DNA of 64,000 bases. It comes from a virus. The stretch's first letter is position 1; each line of letters opens with the position of its first letter. The translations under genes were made by a program, and so were the position numbers. Below, one piece after another: positions 16,895-26,372 of this stretch. Location of the stretch: positions 18,852 through 82,851 of IMG/VR virus record IMGVR_UViG_3300017917_001151. One strand, given 5' to 3'. The notes beneath the pieces are model-generated. The model saw nothing but the letters and a program-made list of their open reading frames with translations, ran no database searches and was not told the DNA's origin.

Positions 16895-17006
16895 TGGTGT
16901 GGTCGGTAGGTTTCGAACCTACAAAGGCTGCGTCTAAGACTGCGCCCCATCACCAGCTTTTCCTTTCGGAAGAAGCGGCAGGTCTGCCAATTCCACTCAC
17001 GACCAC
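16895..17006 (-). tRNA. tRNA-Leu(UAG)-like, unusually long (112 nt)
   Basis: A perfect 7-bp acceptor stem (GTGGTCG with CGACCAC) plus discriminator A and encoded CCA, a Leu-type D region (TGGAATTGGCAGAC) and a perfect T arm (GTAGG-TTCGAAA-CCTAC). The only good anticodon loop is CTTAGAC, giving UAG, on a stem with one A-A mismatch and a following variable loop of only four bases. About 35 extra bases lie between D and anticodon arms and fold as a GAAA-capped hairpin. Normal Leu tRNAs are 85-90 nt with a long variable arm. Confidence 0.7.
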
Positions 17007-17051
17007 AAGTGTATTATATAACCTTGTTTGTTGAAACACAACCCCTTAGTG

Positions 17052-17059
17052 ATTAAATA
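17052..17059 (+). promoter_or_regulatory. Late promoter ATTAAATA at left edge of island
   Basis: Octamer 11 bases before the ATG of the first radical SAM gene at 17070. It marks the start of a plus-strand operon that runs to 25487. Confidence 0.5.
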
Positions 17060-17069
17060 GTAGCATATT

Positions 17070-18050
17070 ATGTCTACCAATTTTCAAGAAATTCCATTTC
17101 AAAACATAGTTCGATTTGGTCAACGAACAATGTTAACCAAACCCTTGTTTGCCGTAAGTTGGATCCTAGGTAGGTTCTGCAACTACAAATGTAGTTATTG
17201 TTGGCCATATGCAAGGTCAGACAAACCTGATCACGAAAGTTTAGAAACTTACAAATCTACTATCAACGAAATCAAAAGACAGGCTAGACAAAATGGATTC
17301 ACAGAATTCCACTGGAGCTTTAGTGGCGGCGAACCAACCGCTTACAAACATTTAAATGATCTCATCAAACACCTCGACGAACAGGAAAGTCCTTACCAAA
17401 GTGTTCACATGACTACTAATTTGAGTCCCGGTAGTAGTTGGTGGAAAACATGGTGTAACAATACTAGCTTATTGCAAAGAAGAAGTATTACTGCTAGTTT
17501 TCACGAGGAATTTGCCAAAGAGACAGAGTTTGGAGACAAGTGTCTGCAACTGTTAAATGAATATGTACACGTGACTATCAATCAGGTTATGGTTCCGGAA
17601 AAATTTTACGAAACATATGAACAGTGCCAACGATTTCATAAGAGGGGTATTAATGTTACTCTTAAACCACAAAGTGATCCTACAGCCAGTTTTATTGTAG
17701 ATGGCTACACAGAAGATATGATTAATCTTATGCAAACAGGATTTCCTCAGGAATCATTTGGAGAAGAAGTTTATCAAATAGCGTTATACGACACAGAAGG
17801 TAGAGAATATTTGTTTGACCAGGCAGAACGATTTAATACTTTTGGATTCAATAAATTTCAGGAATGGTCTTGTAATTCTGGATATCAAAGTGTTATAATA
17901 AGAGGCAACGAAGTTAAGCGTTCTTATAGCTGCCACGATCAGCCGTTAGGAAATATTTTAACAGGATTTAATTTGTTCGCTGAACCTAAAAAATGTATCA
18001 CACCTAGTTGTGTTAGTTCAGCAGACAGTAAGATACCAAAATGCAAATAG
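17070..18050 (+). CDS. Radical SAM protein with C-terminal SPASM-like cysteines
   Basis: Protein of 326 residues. The radical SAM triad is C37-C41-C44 (CNYKCSYC), followed by the SGGEPT motif near residue 93 that binds the methionine of SAM. The C-terminal part has further cysteines (SCNSGYQ, SYSCHDQ, CITPSC, PKC) consistent with an auxiliary Fe-S cluster as in SPASM/twitch proteins, which often modify peptides or sugars. First gene of the island operon; overlaps the methyltransferase gene by ten bases. Substrate unknown. Confidence 0.9.
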   Translation: MSTNFQEIPFQNIVRFGQRTMLTKPLFAVSWILGRFCNYKCSYCWPYARSDKPDHESLETYKSTINEIKRQARQNGFTEFHWSFSGGEPTAYKHLNDLIKHLDEQESPYQSVHMTTNLSPGSSWWKTWCNNTSLLQRRSITASFHEEFAKETEFGDKCLQLLNEYVHVTINQVMVPEKFYETYEQCQRFHKRGINVTLKPQSDPTASFIVDGYTEDMINLMQTGFPQESFGEEVYQIALYDTEGREYLFDQAERFNTFGFNKFQEWSCNSGYQSVIIRGNEVKRSYSCHDQPLGNILTGFNLFAEPKKCITPSCVSSADSKIPKCK

Positions 18051-18631
18051 ATACAGAACATTTACATCACTGGATGCAGGCAATACGCCAAAGTCCGGAT
18101 CCTATGCGTACTATGGACGCATTCTGGTCGGGGCAACTTAAAAGCAAAGAGTGGTTGATCACAAATCTACGTAAGCACGTTAACAAGTTTGTTACTGTAG
18201 ATATTCATGGAGGTTGGGTAGGAGTATTGGCTAGTATGCTGTTCCAGAGCGATGTTCCTATTCTTAATATTCGTAGCATAGACATAGATCCTAATTGCGA
18301 ACCAATCGCTATCAATATGAACAAGATAGAAGAGATGGTGGGAAAATTTCAGGCAGTAACATCTGATATGTGTACCGTTAGCAGTAATGCTGATGTTGTT
18401 ATCAATACTAGCTGCGAACACATAACACAAGAACAATATGATCTATGGCTGACTGGTCTTCCTCATGATAGGTTATTGGTACTACAGAGCAACAATTATA
18501 ACATTCCAGAGCACGTTAGAATAGCCAATGACCTAGAAGAATTTAAACAACAATGCCATGTTAGTGTGTTATGGGCAGGTGAACTAGAACTACCATTGTA
18601 TAAGCGGTTTATGATTATAGGAAAAAAATAA
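18041..18631 (+). CDS. Class I SAM-dependent methyltransferase-like protein
   Basis: Protein of 196 residues. TVDIHGGWVGVLASMLF (about residues 52-68) is a variant glycine-rich motif I, and IRSIDIDPNCEPIA gives the acidic residue that binds the ribose of SAM. VINTSCEHITQEQYD resembles motif IV. The glycine motif is atypical (HGGWVG), so activity is probable rather than certain. It lies between two radical SAM genes in one operon and may methylate an intermediate. Confidence 0.7.
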   Translation: MQIDTEHLHHWMQAIRQSPDPMRTMDAFWSGQLKSKEWLITNLRKHVNKFVTVDIHGGWVGVLASMLFQSDVPILNIRSIDIDPNCEPIAINMNKIEEMVGKFQAVTSDMCTVSSNADVVINTSCEHITQEQYDLWLTGLPHDRLLVLQSNNYNIPEHVRIANDLEEFKQQCHVSVLWAGELELPLYKRFMIIGKK

Positions 18632-18654
18632 TATGTAATCATATTATTGATAAA

Positions 18655-19647
18655 ATGGAATTAATTGAAATAAAACAAGACGGATGGGATCCAGAAACAT
18701 TGTGGGTCGAACTAACTATCGGAAATATCTGCAATTTTAAATGTTGGTATTGTTTTCCGGGGTACAACGACGGCAGTATAAAGTGGCCGGACTACGATCT
18801 GTTGATTTCTAATCTTTCTCATTTGTTGGATTATTATCAAACACATACAGATAAGAAAAAATTTGCTATTCATTTATTAGGTGGCGAAATTATTTTTTGG
18901 AAGAGATTCGTCGACCTTTCTAAATTTTTAAAAGAAAATTATAACTGTGTAATCATATTAACAACAAATGCTTCTAAAAATATAGATTGGTGGGAAGAAT
19001 CTGTTGGATGGTTAGACATTGTTCATATAAGTGTTCATCATGAATTTTCAAATCCTAAACATATAATCGATGTAGCAGATTTTTTATACGACAAAAAAGT
19101 AGAAGTTGAGGTAAATGTATTCATGGATCCCTTTAAATGGGAAACATGCGCCGACATAGTTGAAGCGTTGAAAAACAGCAAAAATGTTTGGGATATAAAT
19201 TACAAAGAAATCCAATTTGATATACATAGAAGATATAACAAAGACCAAGATGAGTTACTCAATAAAGTAAACGCAAGGTCGTCAAACAAAGACAAAAAAT
19301 TTGTCATAGCACCGATGTCTCATAGACATTTTGTAAAAGGTGTTGATGTTAACGGAAAAGAACAATCCTACGGATTTAATGATTTACTTTCTCAAAGAAA
19401 CAACGAATTTAAAGGTTGGGACTGTAATGTTGGAGTAGATTGGATTGCCGTTCATGCAGACGGAACAGTTTCTGGAATTTGTAGAAATGGTTTATACAAA
19501 GATGGAAAAACTTATAATATTTTTGATCTAAATTTTAAAGAACAGTTCAACCCATCTATTACCAGTTCTATTTGTACAACTGATCGTTGTTGGTGTATAT
19601 TTGAAGTTAATATGCCTAAAAGAAAAATCATACCAATTTTATCATGA
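18655..19647 (+). CDS. Radical SAM protein with C-terminal auxiliary cysteines
   Basis: Protein of 330 residues. Triad C26-C30-C33 (CNFKCWYC) then a GGE motif (LLGGEIIFW) lacking the usual proline. The C-terminus carries GWDCNVG, GICRNG and CTTDRCWC, matching the auxiliary-cluster layout of the proteins at 24450 and 25467, so these three form one subfamily. Ends in an ATGA overlap with the B12-type radical SAM gene. Confidence 0.9.
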   Translation: MELIEIKQDGWDPETLWVELTIGNICNFKCWYCFPGYNDGSIKWPDYDLLISNLSHLLDYYQTHTDKKKFAIHLLGGEIIFWKRFVDLSKFLKENYNCVIILTTNASKNIDWWEESVGWLDIVHISVHHEFSNPKHIIDVADFLYDKKVEVEVNVFMDPFKWETCADIVEALKNSKNVWDINYKEIQFDIHRRYNKDQDELLNKVNARSSNKDKKFVIAPMSHRHFVKGVDVNGKEQSYGFNDLLSQRNNEFKGWDCNVGVDWIAVHADGTVSGICRNGLYKDGKTYNIFDLNFKEQFNPSITSSICTTDRCWCIFEVNMPKRKIIPILS

Positions 19648-21194
19648 AGCATCACGTTTTATTTTTTTCATTATCCGGTAAACGATGGGAACGAGCTCTA
19701 TGGTCTCATAGAGTCGCTACCTTTTTGCGAATGAACGATTGGGATGCCGAAGTAATTGATTTTGCTTCTTTTTGGAAACTAATAGAACTTCAAGAACTTG
19801 TTAGAAGTCGTGTCTCGAATAAAACTGTGATGTTTTGTTTTGGAACTGCATTTTTAAATCCGTGGAGCCCCTATATGAATGAATTTATAGCGTGGCTTAA
19901 AACAGAATATCCAACCATTCCTGTGGTAGTGGGTGGAAATAATGCATTGGTAACTCCTGCTGTTGGTGTAGATTATTGGGTTGACAGTTATGGAGAGAAC
20001 GCTGTTCTTTCTCTTTGCAGACACCTTATTGGAACATTAGGCGCACCTTTACTAACTGATCCCGCATTCTTCGGTTCAAAGAAAGTTATTAGAGGACTTT
20101 ATCATTATCCTAGTGCTCCGTTAGACAGTTATCTAGTAGATTACGAAGAACGTGATTTCATGAGTCCCTATGAATGTCCTCAGATAGAAACTGCACGTGG
20201 TTGTATGTTTAGTTGTTCTTACTGTAACTTTCCTATTATAGGACAAGCTAAAGACGTAAGTGTGAGCAAAGAAGAATTTAAACGTCAGATGCAGACAGGC
20301 TATGAAAAGTGGGGTATTAAGAATTGGCGGGTAATGGATGAAACATTTAATGACCGTCCAGAGAAATTGCAAAAGTATGCAGACGCAGTAGACGAGCTAG
20401 GATACAATCCGTGGATATGTGGTTTTGCTCGCGGCGACCTAGTTGTTAAACATCGAGAGCATTGGGACACTTATATTAGATTAGGATTCCTTGGCCACAG
20501 CATGGGCATTGAAACTTTTAACAAAGAAGCAGGTCGACTTGTACGCAAGGGCATGGATCCAGATAAACTTAAAGAAGGTCTGCTAGAATTTCAAGCATAC
20601 ACAGACATACATGCACCTAGACGTTATAGGGCAAACATACAAATGATCTGTGGTATCCCGGGTGAAAGTACCGAATCATGGAACGACTCGTTGCAATGGC
20701 TCAACACATATTGGTTAAGACAAAGCGCCAGCGCACATATACTAGAAGTTCCAGATTATGATGAAACATTAACTAACCAAAGTCGTTTTACTAAAGAATT
20801 AGTTAGCAATGGTCTAATTAAATTAGATTCTAGGCAGAATCCCGGATATGAAGTTTCTAAAGATAATAACGGAAATGTAATATTTAAATCTACAACCCCA
20901 CGTGGAGGCGGCGTTGGTTCGACTAGAAACGATGTTGTGATATGGAAACACAACAATATGGATTGGTATCAGGCTCAGCAACTAGTAAGTGATTTTTATT
21001 CTGAAAACGGATTTAAGGGTCTTAGAGGCTGTAACCCTTTTCTATCAGATAGGTTATTTCCGTATTACCAAACAGATGTCTATGAAGATGTATACGATAT
21101 TAGATTAAGTGATATTGATACAGCTGATCAAAAATATAATGACATTCTACAAAATTATATTAACAAAAAGTTAAGTTGGAGTCCCAGTGTTTAA
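19644..21194 (+). CDS. B12-binding-like radical SAM protein
   Basis: Protein of 516 residues. Residues 1-130 form a Rossmann-like domain of the cobalamin-binding type (VLFFSL...VATFLRMNDWDAEVIDF...IPVVVGGNNAL). The radical SAM triad is C187-C191-C194 in ARGCMFSCSYCNFP. The DxHxxG cobalamin motif is not visible, as in several class B members. Such enzymes perform methylations or ring rearrangements. Paralogues lie at 37388 and 40621. Shares a GTG start overlap with the next gene. Confidence 0.88.
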   Translation: MKHHVLFFSLSGKRWERALWSHRVATFLRMNDWDAEVIDFASFWKLIELQELVRSRVSNKTVMFCFGTAFLNPWSPYMNEFIAWLKTEYPTIPVVVGGNNALVTPAVGVDYWVDSYGENAVLSLCRHLIGTLGAPLLTDPAFFGSKKVIRGLYHYPSAPLDSYLVDYEERDFMSPYECPQIETARGCMFSCSYCNFPIIGQAKDVSVSKEEFKRQMQTGYEKWGIKNWRVMDETFNDRPEKLQKYADAVDELGYNPWICGFARGDLVVKHREHWDTYIRLGFLGHSMGIETFNKEAGRLVRKGMDPDKLKEGLLEFQAYTDIHAPRRYRANIQMICGIPGESTESWNDSLQWLNTYWLRQSASAHILEVPDYDETLTNQSRFTKELVSNGLIKLDSRQNPGYEVSKDNNGNVIFKSTTPRGGGVGSTRNDVVIWKHNNMDWYQAQQLVSDFYSENGFKGLRGCNPFLSDRLFPYYQTDVYEDVYDIRLSDIDTADQKYNDILQNYINKKLSWSPSV

Positions 21195-22239
21195 GTTTGA
21201 TCAATTAGAACAAATCCATTTAGAGATTACAAATAATTGTCAGGCGTCTTGTCCTATGTGTACAAGAAACATTAACAGCGGATTAGAGAATCCATTAATT
21301 AAAATACAGAATTGGACACTAGGCGACTTTAAGACCATAATGTCTGAAGAAGTATTGAAACAAATTAAGAGTTATTATTTCTGCGGAAACTTTGGTGATC
21401 CGATCATTAATAATGACCTTATTGAAATGTGTAGGTATACAACAGAAGTATCTCCAGATGTTCGAGTCGCTATTCATACAAACGGTGGCGCAAGAAGCAA
21501 AGCATGGTGGACACTATTAGCTCACGCACTTCCAAAAAATCATTCAGTGATGTTCGCCATAGACGGGTTAGAAGATACTCATCAGCTGTATAGGGTAGGA
21601 ACGACCTATGACGATGTTGTTGAAAATGCTCGTGCTTTTATTCTAGCAGGCGGTAATGCCGAATGGGTGTTTATTAAATTTAAACACAACGAACATCAGG
21701 TAGACGAAGCAAGACGTAGAGCTAACAAATTAGGGTTTTCTAAATTTACATTAAAAAATAGTAGACGTTTCATTGTAGAACCTTTTGTAAAAGTATTGGA
21801 TAGAAACGGAAACTTAACACACGTCATTGAACCTTCAACTGAAACTCCTCTGAAGTTTATCGATAGAAAAATAATAGATTCTTATAAACAGATAGTTGAT
21901 AGTTCTGTCATAAGTTGCGAAGTCCAAAAAAATAAAGAAGTGTATATAGATGCTTACAAAAATTTATATCCGTGTTGTTGGTTAGGCAATGTACCTTATA
22001 GTTCTGGAAATTTAGAATTCGAAGTACAGAAAGAAACTAAACAACAGCATCTAGAACTTGTAAAAAAATTAGGAAATACTAATACGATAGATAGATCTAT
22101 AAAAGACATTATCAACAGTAACGAATATCAAACTGTTTGGCATGATTATTGGAACATAAACAAACTAATTGTTTGTGCTAGAACCTGTAGTGTCAACACT
22201 AGTTTTTCTAAACCAAAGGATCAATTCGTATGCGAATAA
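21187..22239 (+). CDS. MoaA-like radical SAM protein, copy 1
   Basis: Protein of 350 residues starting at a GTG that overlaps the previous stop. Triad C18-C22-C25 in TNNCQASCPMCTRN, then YFCGNFGDPIINNDL in place of the GGEP motif. A cysteine pair near YPCCWLG suggests a second cluster site. Strong resemblance to the protein at 30905 (same TNxCQASCPMC, CGxFGDPIxNNDL, IKFKHNEHQVDEAR blocks), so the two are duplicates. Neighbour of a PLP-enzyme-like gene with a ten-base overlap. Confidence 0.9.
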   Translation: MFKFDQLEQIHLEITNNCQASCPMCTRNINSGLENPLIKIQNWTLGDFKTIMSEEVLKQIKSYYFCGNFGDPIINNDLIEMCRYTTEVSPDVRVAIHTNGGARSKAWWTLLAHALPKNHSVMFAIDGLEDTHQLYRVGTTYDDVVENARAFILAGGNAEWVFIKFKHNEHQVDEARRRANKLGFSKFTLKNSRRFIVEPFVKVLDRNGNLTHVIEPSTETPLKFIDRKIIDSYKQIVDSSVISCEVQKNKEVYIDAYKNLYPCCWLGNVPYSSGNLEFEVQKETKQQHLELVKKLGNTNTIDRSIKDIINSNEYQTVWHDYWNINKLIVCARTCSVNTSFSKPKDQFVCE

Positions 22240-23075
22240 AAATTGCTCCTGAATACTCTGCAGACTATTTAGAAATAGAACGACCACAACCATTGTCGGA
22301 CAATCTTTTAGAAAAGACAATACAAGATGTAATGTCTGGAAAAATTAATTCTAAGTTTGATTTAGTCTACGACGAATTTAAAAAAGAAATGCCAGGGTGG
22401 TTATTAAAAAGTAGAGTAAATCATTTAACCGGATTAGATACCTTTACACGTTTAGACATTATAAATGGTTGCACTCAGTTTATCGACAACCTGTATATGC
22501 AGGGACCTGTGCAAGTACTTCGCGGTGATTATAGATACCACCAAAGATTAGGATTAGCGTATGTTAAGGATGTGGGCTCGCTGATTCCAGATATTCCTTT
22601 AATCGTAGCAATGCCGTTTCCTAGCATTGGTGCTCCACATCAAGACATGGAGGAAATACTATATGAATGCAAACTTAAAAATATTAAAGTGCATATTGAT
22701 GGTGCTTGGATCAGTTGCTGCAGGGATATTAATTTTGATTTTAGTAATGAAGTTATTAGATCCGTTGGCATCAGCCTTAGTAAAGGTCTTGGTTTAGGTT
22801 GGAACAGAATAGGCTTACGTTGGACTAAAGACACTGAAGCAGATAGTATTACAATCATGAATGACTTTAACATGAACCTACGTGCTACTGCTATGATCGG
22901 TCTTCACTTTATTCGAAATATAGAAGTAGATTATCTTTGGAATACACACAAAGATAGATACTATAAAGTTTGTAAAGATTTTGAGCTAACACCTACTAAG
23001 GCTATATATCTAGCATTAAAAGATAATCAACCAGTCGGTGTTAGCCCATTAATAAGATATTTAGAAAATGAGTGA
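22230..23075 (+). CDS. PLP-dependent aminotransferase-like protein
   Basis: Protein of 281 residues with the large-domain pattern of fold-type I PLP enzymes. D157 in KVHIDGAWIS would bind the pyridine nitrogen and K185 in SLSKGLGLGWNRIG would form the Schiff base. It lacks roughly 70-100 residues of usual aminotransferases, mainly at the C-terminus, so it may be a minimal enzyme. Embedded between radical SAM genes with overlaps at both ends, it may install or remove an amino group on the same substrate. Confidence 0.7.
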   Translation: MRIKIAPEYSADYLEIERPQPLSDNLLEKTIQDVMSGKINSKFDLVYDEFKKEMPGWLLKSRVNHLTGLDTFTRLDIINGCTQFIDNLYMQGPVQVLRGDYRYHQRLGLAYVKDVGSLIPDIPLIVAMPFPSIGAPHQDMEEILYECKLKNIKVHIDGAWISCCRDINFDFSNEVIRSVGISLSKGLGLGWNRIGLRWTKDTEADSITIMNDFNMNLRATAMIGLHFIRNIEVDYLWNTHKDRYYKVCKDFELTPTKAIYLALKDNQPVGVSPLIRYLENE

Positions 23076-24453
23076 AAAGATCAAAAGCTACATTAAGTTA
23101 ATTGAAGAACGTACAGGTTCTCCTACGTTCTGTGTTTTGCCATGGGTGCATATGGCTACCAGACCAAATGGAGATTGCAGATTATGCTGTGTAGCTAATG
23201 CCAGCGGTGCTCAAACGGGCGACCATGCAGTTGGCCTCGTTAGAAAAGAAAATGGACGACCAGCTAACTTCGGAGTAGATACACCCGTTGAAGCATTTAA
23301 TAATGAGTACATGAAGAATGTAAGATTAACGATGCTAGATGGAAAAGTTCCTGCAAGTTGTACAAAATGTTTTGAAGAAGAAAGCAACGGCGTTGTTAGT
23401 AAACGTTTGTGGGAAATGTACGATTGGAACAATGATGGCTTTGACTTTAATAAGGTCATCGATGAAACAGCAGAGGACGGAACAGTTCCTCCTGTAATTA
23501 GATACCTGGATCTAAGATTAGGTCATACCTGCAATTTGAAATGCGTTATGTGTAGTCCTCATGACAGCAGCCGTTGGGTACAAGATTATGACAAGGTTAT
23601 GTCATCAGTTAAAAGTCCTATCGTATTAAAACAAATTAATTGGGACGGAAACGAATTTAACAATTACTGGTATGAAAAGCCAGAATTCTGGGACGATATA
23701 TTTGCACAGATTCCAAACATAAAGAAACTATACTTTGCAGGCGGCGAGCCTTTGATGATTAAAGAACATCAAAGATTCTTAGAAGAAATTATTGCTAGAG
23801 GATATGCAAAAGAAATAAGTCTAAGATATAACTCTAATGGTATATTGTTAACAGAAAAAATGATAGAGTTGTGGACTAATTTTAAACACGTAAAGTTTAA
23901 TGTTAGCATTGATGCCGAGGGTGATCGTAATTACTATATTCGTTATCCTACAGAATGGAATGATGTAATCCGTGTGTTGAAACGCTTAGACGAAACACCC
24001 GATAATATTTCTTCTAGTATTGAAGTAGCAGTCCAGGCATTGAATGCAGAGCATTTACCTGACTTTGCTAAATTTGTTTTAGGACAAAATTTTAAAAAAG
24101 TCAATAAACATTATCTATCAGAGTATCAAGCAGGTGGCGGAATATTCAGTATGCACCTGTTATTCATTCCTACATTTTTATCTGCACGTATTCTTCCTAA
24201 GGAACATAAAGAACGTATTCGTAAAAAGTTTATGGAATTTAAACAATGGCTATGGGACAACTATAGACAAGACGATGACTTCTGGGTCAATAATCCTTAC
24301 GGCTGGGCACGTTGGGAAGCCATATTAAAATTTATCGAAGCAGAAGATCACAGTTATATGCTTCCAGACTTTAAAGATTATTTTAACAATTTAGATAATA
24401 TCAGAAGTTTAAATGCATCAACAACATTTCCGGAGTTAGGAGATATACTTTGA
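23068..24453 (+). CDS. Twitch-domain-first radical SAM protein, copy 1
   Basis: Protein of 461 residues. The N-terminal 120 residues have cysteines at 22, 37, 40, 41, 98 and 101 (FCVLPWVH, CRLCC, CTKCFEEE), an auxiliary-cluster domain placed before the core. The core triad is C155-C159-C162 (CNLKCVMC) with FAGGEPLM. This order is the twitch-domain radical SAM type found in many phages and bacteria. Its paralogue is at 26365. The TGA stop overlaps the TTG start of the next gene. Confidence 0.92.
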   Translation: MSEKIKSYIKLIEERTGSPTFCVLPWVHMATRPNGDCRLCCVANASGAQTGDHAVGLVRKENGRPANFGVDTPVEAFNNEYMKNVRLTMLDGKVPASCTKCFEEESNGVVSKRLWEMYDWNNDGFDFNKVIDETAEDGTVPPVIRYLDLRLGHTCNLKCVMCSPHDSSRWVQDYDKVMSSVKSPIVLKQINWDGNEFNNYWYEKPEFWDDIFAQIPNIKKLYFAGGEPLMIKEHQRFLEEIIARGYAKEISLRYNSNGILLTEKMIELWTNFKHVKFNVSIDAEGDRNYYIRYPTEWNDVIRVLKRLDETPDNISSSIEVAVQALNAEHLPDFAKFVLGQNFKKVNKHYLSEYQAGGGIFSMHLLFIPTFLSARILPKEHKERIRKKFMEFKQWLWDNYRQDDDFWVNNPYGWARWEAILKFIEAEDHSYMLPDFKDYFNNLDNIRSLNASTTFPELGDIL

Positions 24454-25487
24454 AACCTATTAAGATAGTGTCAACTCAACGAGAAAACTTATTAGATATT
24501 CGTTGGACTCCTAACAATGTTTGCAATTTTAAATGCCGATATTGCTTTCCTAACAGTAATACAGGAGAGTATACTAGTCCAAAAGATCTTGATTTAATCG
24601 TTAACAATTTTAATTTTTTATTAAAAGAATACAAAGAAAAGTTAGGTAAGACCAGAACACATTTAAAAATTGCAGGAGGAGAGCCTACTCTATGGAAAGA
24701 TTTAGATGTGTTCATCGAACGTATTAAAAAAGAAAACGAAGTATATGTGTCTTTGATCACTAACGGTTCTAGAACACTTCGTTGGTGGAAAGAACACGGG
24801 CACATGTTTGATAATGTACATTTAACACATCATGTTGCACAGGGTAAATTAGATCATACGATAGCTGTTGCTGATACCATGTATGACTTTGGTAAGAAGA
24901 TTACTGTTAAGGTGTTAATGGATTTAGAATGTTGGGACGAATGTGTCGCCGCAGTTGAATATCTAAAAACAAATAGCAGAAACAGATTCTTAATAATGGT
25001 TGGTGAAGTTATCGAACCGGAAGTATCCGACCTAGCAGGCATTAGAGTTGTCAACGCAGAAGATTTAAAGTATACACAAGATCAAAAGAAGTATCTCAGT
25101 AAAGGTCTAAGACGGATTCCGGGACCGTGGTGGTTCTGGAAAAATAGACATTTGATCACCTCTGGTGAAATTAGATTGTATGAAAGCGTGGCTACCTTAG
25201 AAGATGGTACTACGATCAAAGCAAAATCAGAAACTTATATTAATAAAAATTGGAATAACTTTAAAGGTTGGAGTTGTAATATAGGCATTGAAGGTATCTT
25301 CATTGATTGGAAAGGAGATATCAAAGGTTCATGCAACGAACACCTATTTGGATTAGACTACGATTACAACATATTAGATTCTGACTTTTCAAAAAAATTT
25401 AATTTAAATCCTGTTCCTGCAATCTGCACAAAGTATAATTGTCTTTGCACACCAGAGACACATATATCAAAGGTTAAACTTAGTTAA
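24450..25487 (+). CDS. Radical SAM protein with C-terminal auxiliary cysteines
   Basis: Protein of 345 residues with a TTG start overlapping the previous TGA. Triad C25-C29-C32 (CNFKCRYC) and IAGGEPTLW. The C-terminus has GWSCNIG, KGSCNEH, ICTKYNCLC, the same layout as the proteins at 18655 and 25467. Convergent with the latter; their ends overlap by 21 bases, an unusual tail-to-tail arrangement of two paralogues. Confidence 0.9.
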   Translation: MKPIKIVSTQRENLLDIRWTPNNVCNFKCRYCFPNSNTGEYTSPKDLDLIVNNFNFLLKEYKEKLGKTRTHLKIAGGEPTLWKDLDVFIERIKKENEVYVSLITNGSRTLRWWKEHGHMFDNVHLTHHVAQGKLDHTIAVADTMYDFGKKITVKVLMDLECWDECVAAVEYLKTNSRNRFLIMVGEVIEPEVSDLAGIRVVNAEDLKYTQDQKKYLSKGLRRIPGPWWFWKNRHLITSGEIRLYESVATLEDGTTIKAKSETYINKNWNNFKGWSCNIGIEGIFIDWKGDIKGSCNEHLFGLDYDYNILDSDFSKKFNLNPVPAICTKYNCLCTPETHISKVKLS

Positions 25488-26372
25488 CGGTATATCAGCG
25501 GCACATGTACACCAGTCTCGTGTGCATATAACTGGATCGCTAGGAGCAACAAACGTACCTTGGTATATGTTGCCTAGGCTACCACCTACCCTACAGGTAG
25601 CACGATGCACTTCCCCATTCCAATTAATCATGAGGCTTTCGAGACCGGCGTTACATGTCCATCCCTTGAATTGATTTAGATGTTTCTTAATAACATCGTT
25701 GGCATGAAAATAAACAGGTTCTTCGTTATGATTATGAATCACAGTATTTGGTTTTGCGGTTGACTCATGATCTAATATCCATTGTAGATCTTTTCCGTCG
25801 TATCTAAGGTCGTCGAATACGTTATGATCTCCCTCGGTCCATCGTATTCTACGAACAGCATACTTAATACCTATTTCGTTAAATTTGTTAACCACAGTTT
25901 TTACCTTAGGCATATAACTGTGATGAGCCATTACATTAACAAAGAAATCACGTTCTGTGCTATCATAAAATTTTAATATCGTGTCGACGATTCTTGTGTA
26001 ATCGTGTTCAAAGTGTAGACTGAAAACGAGATGATTAAAATACATTTCGTTATCTAAATACCAACGATATCCCCTAGTGCCATTTGTTGTAACATTAACC
26101 CAGAACACATTTTTACGTTTTAGGTAATCAAACAAATCTTCGATGTCCGGATGTACACAGGGCTCACCTCCGGTTAGACTAATGCGTAAAGGTTTACCTA
26201 TTTCGCACAATCTGTCTACAGCAGATTCTAAAACATTGATGTTTGTATGAGGACTAAAATTATCATGAATACTGCTAGGACAATAACTGCAATCGTAGTT
26301 ACAACGTTTACCTAGATTCCATTCTATCTTAATTTGGTCTTGGTGCGGCCATGAACTTGTAACCTTATACAT
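25467..26372 (-). CDS. Radical SAM protein with C-terminal auxiliary cysteines
   Basis: Protein of 301 residues. Triad C24-C28-C31 (CNYDCSYC), SLTGGEPCVHP, TTNGTRGYRWY, and a C-terminal block GWTCNAG, RATCRVG, ICTRDWCTC. The GGEPCxHP wording resembles QueE-like and anaerobic-activase-like enzymes, but the auxiliary cysteines place it with the 18655 and 24450 proteins. Overlaps the twitch radical SAM gene by eight bases. Confidence 0.9.
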   Translation of the reverse strand: MYKVTSSWPHQDQIKIEWNLGKRCNYDCSYCPSSIHDNFSPHTNINVLESAVDRLCEIGKPLRISLTGGEPCVHPDIEDLFDYLKRKNVFWVNVTTNGTRGYRWYLDNEMYFNHLVFSLHFEHDYTRIVDTILKFYDSTERDFFVNVMAHHSYMPKVKTVVNKFNEIGIKYAVRRIRWTEGDHNVFDDLRYDGKDLQWILDHESTAKPNTVIHNHNEEPVYFHANDVIKKHLNQFKGWTCNAGLESLMINWNGEVHRATCRVGGSLGNIYQGTFVAPSDPVICTRDWCTCAADIPLTKFNL

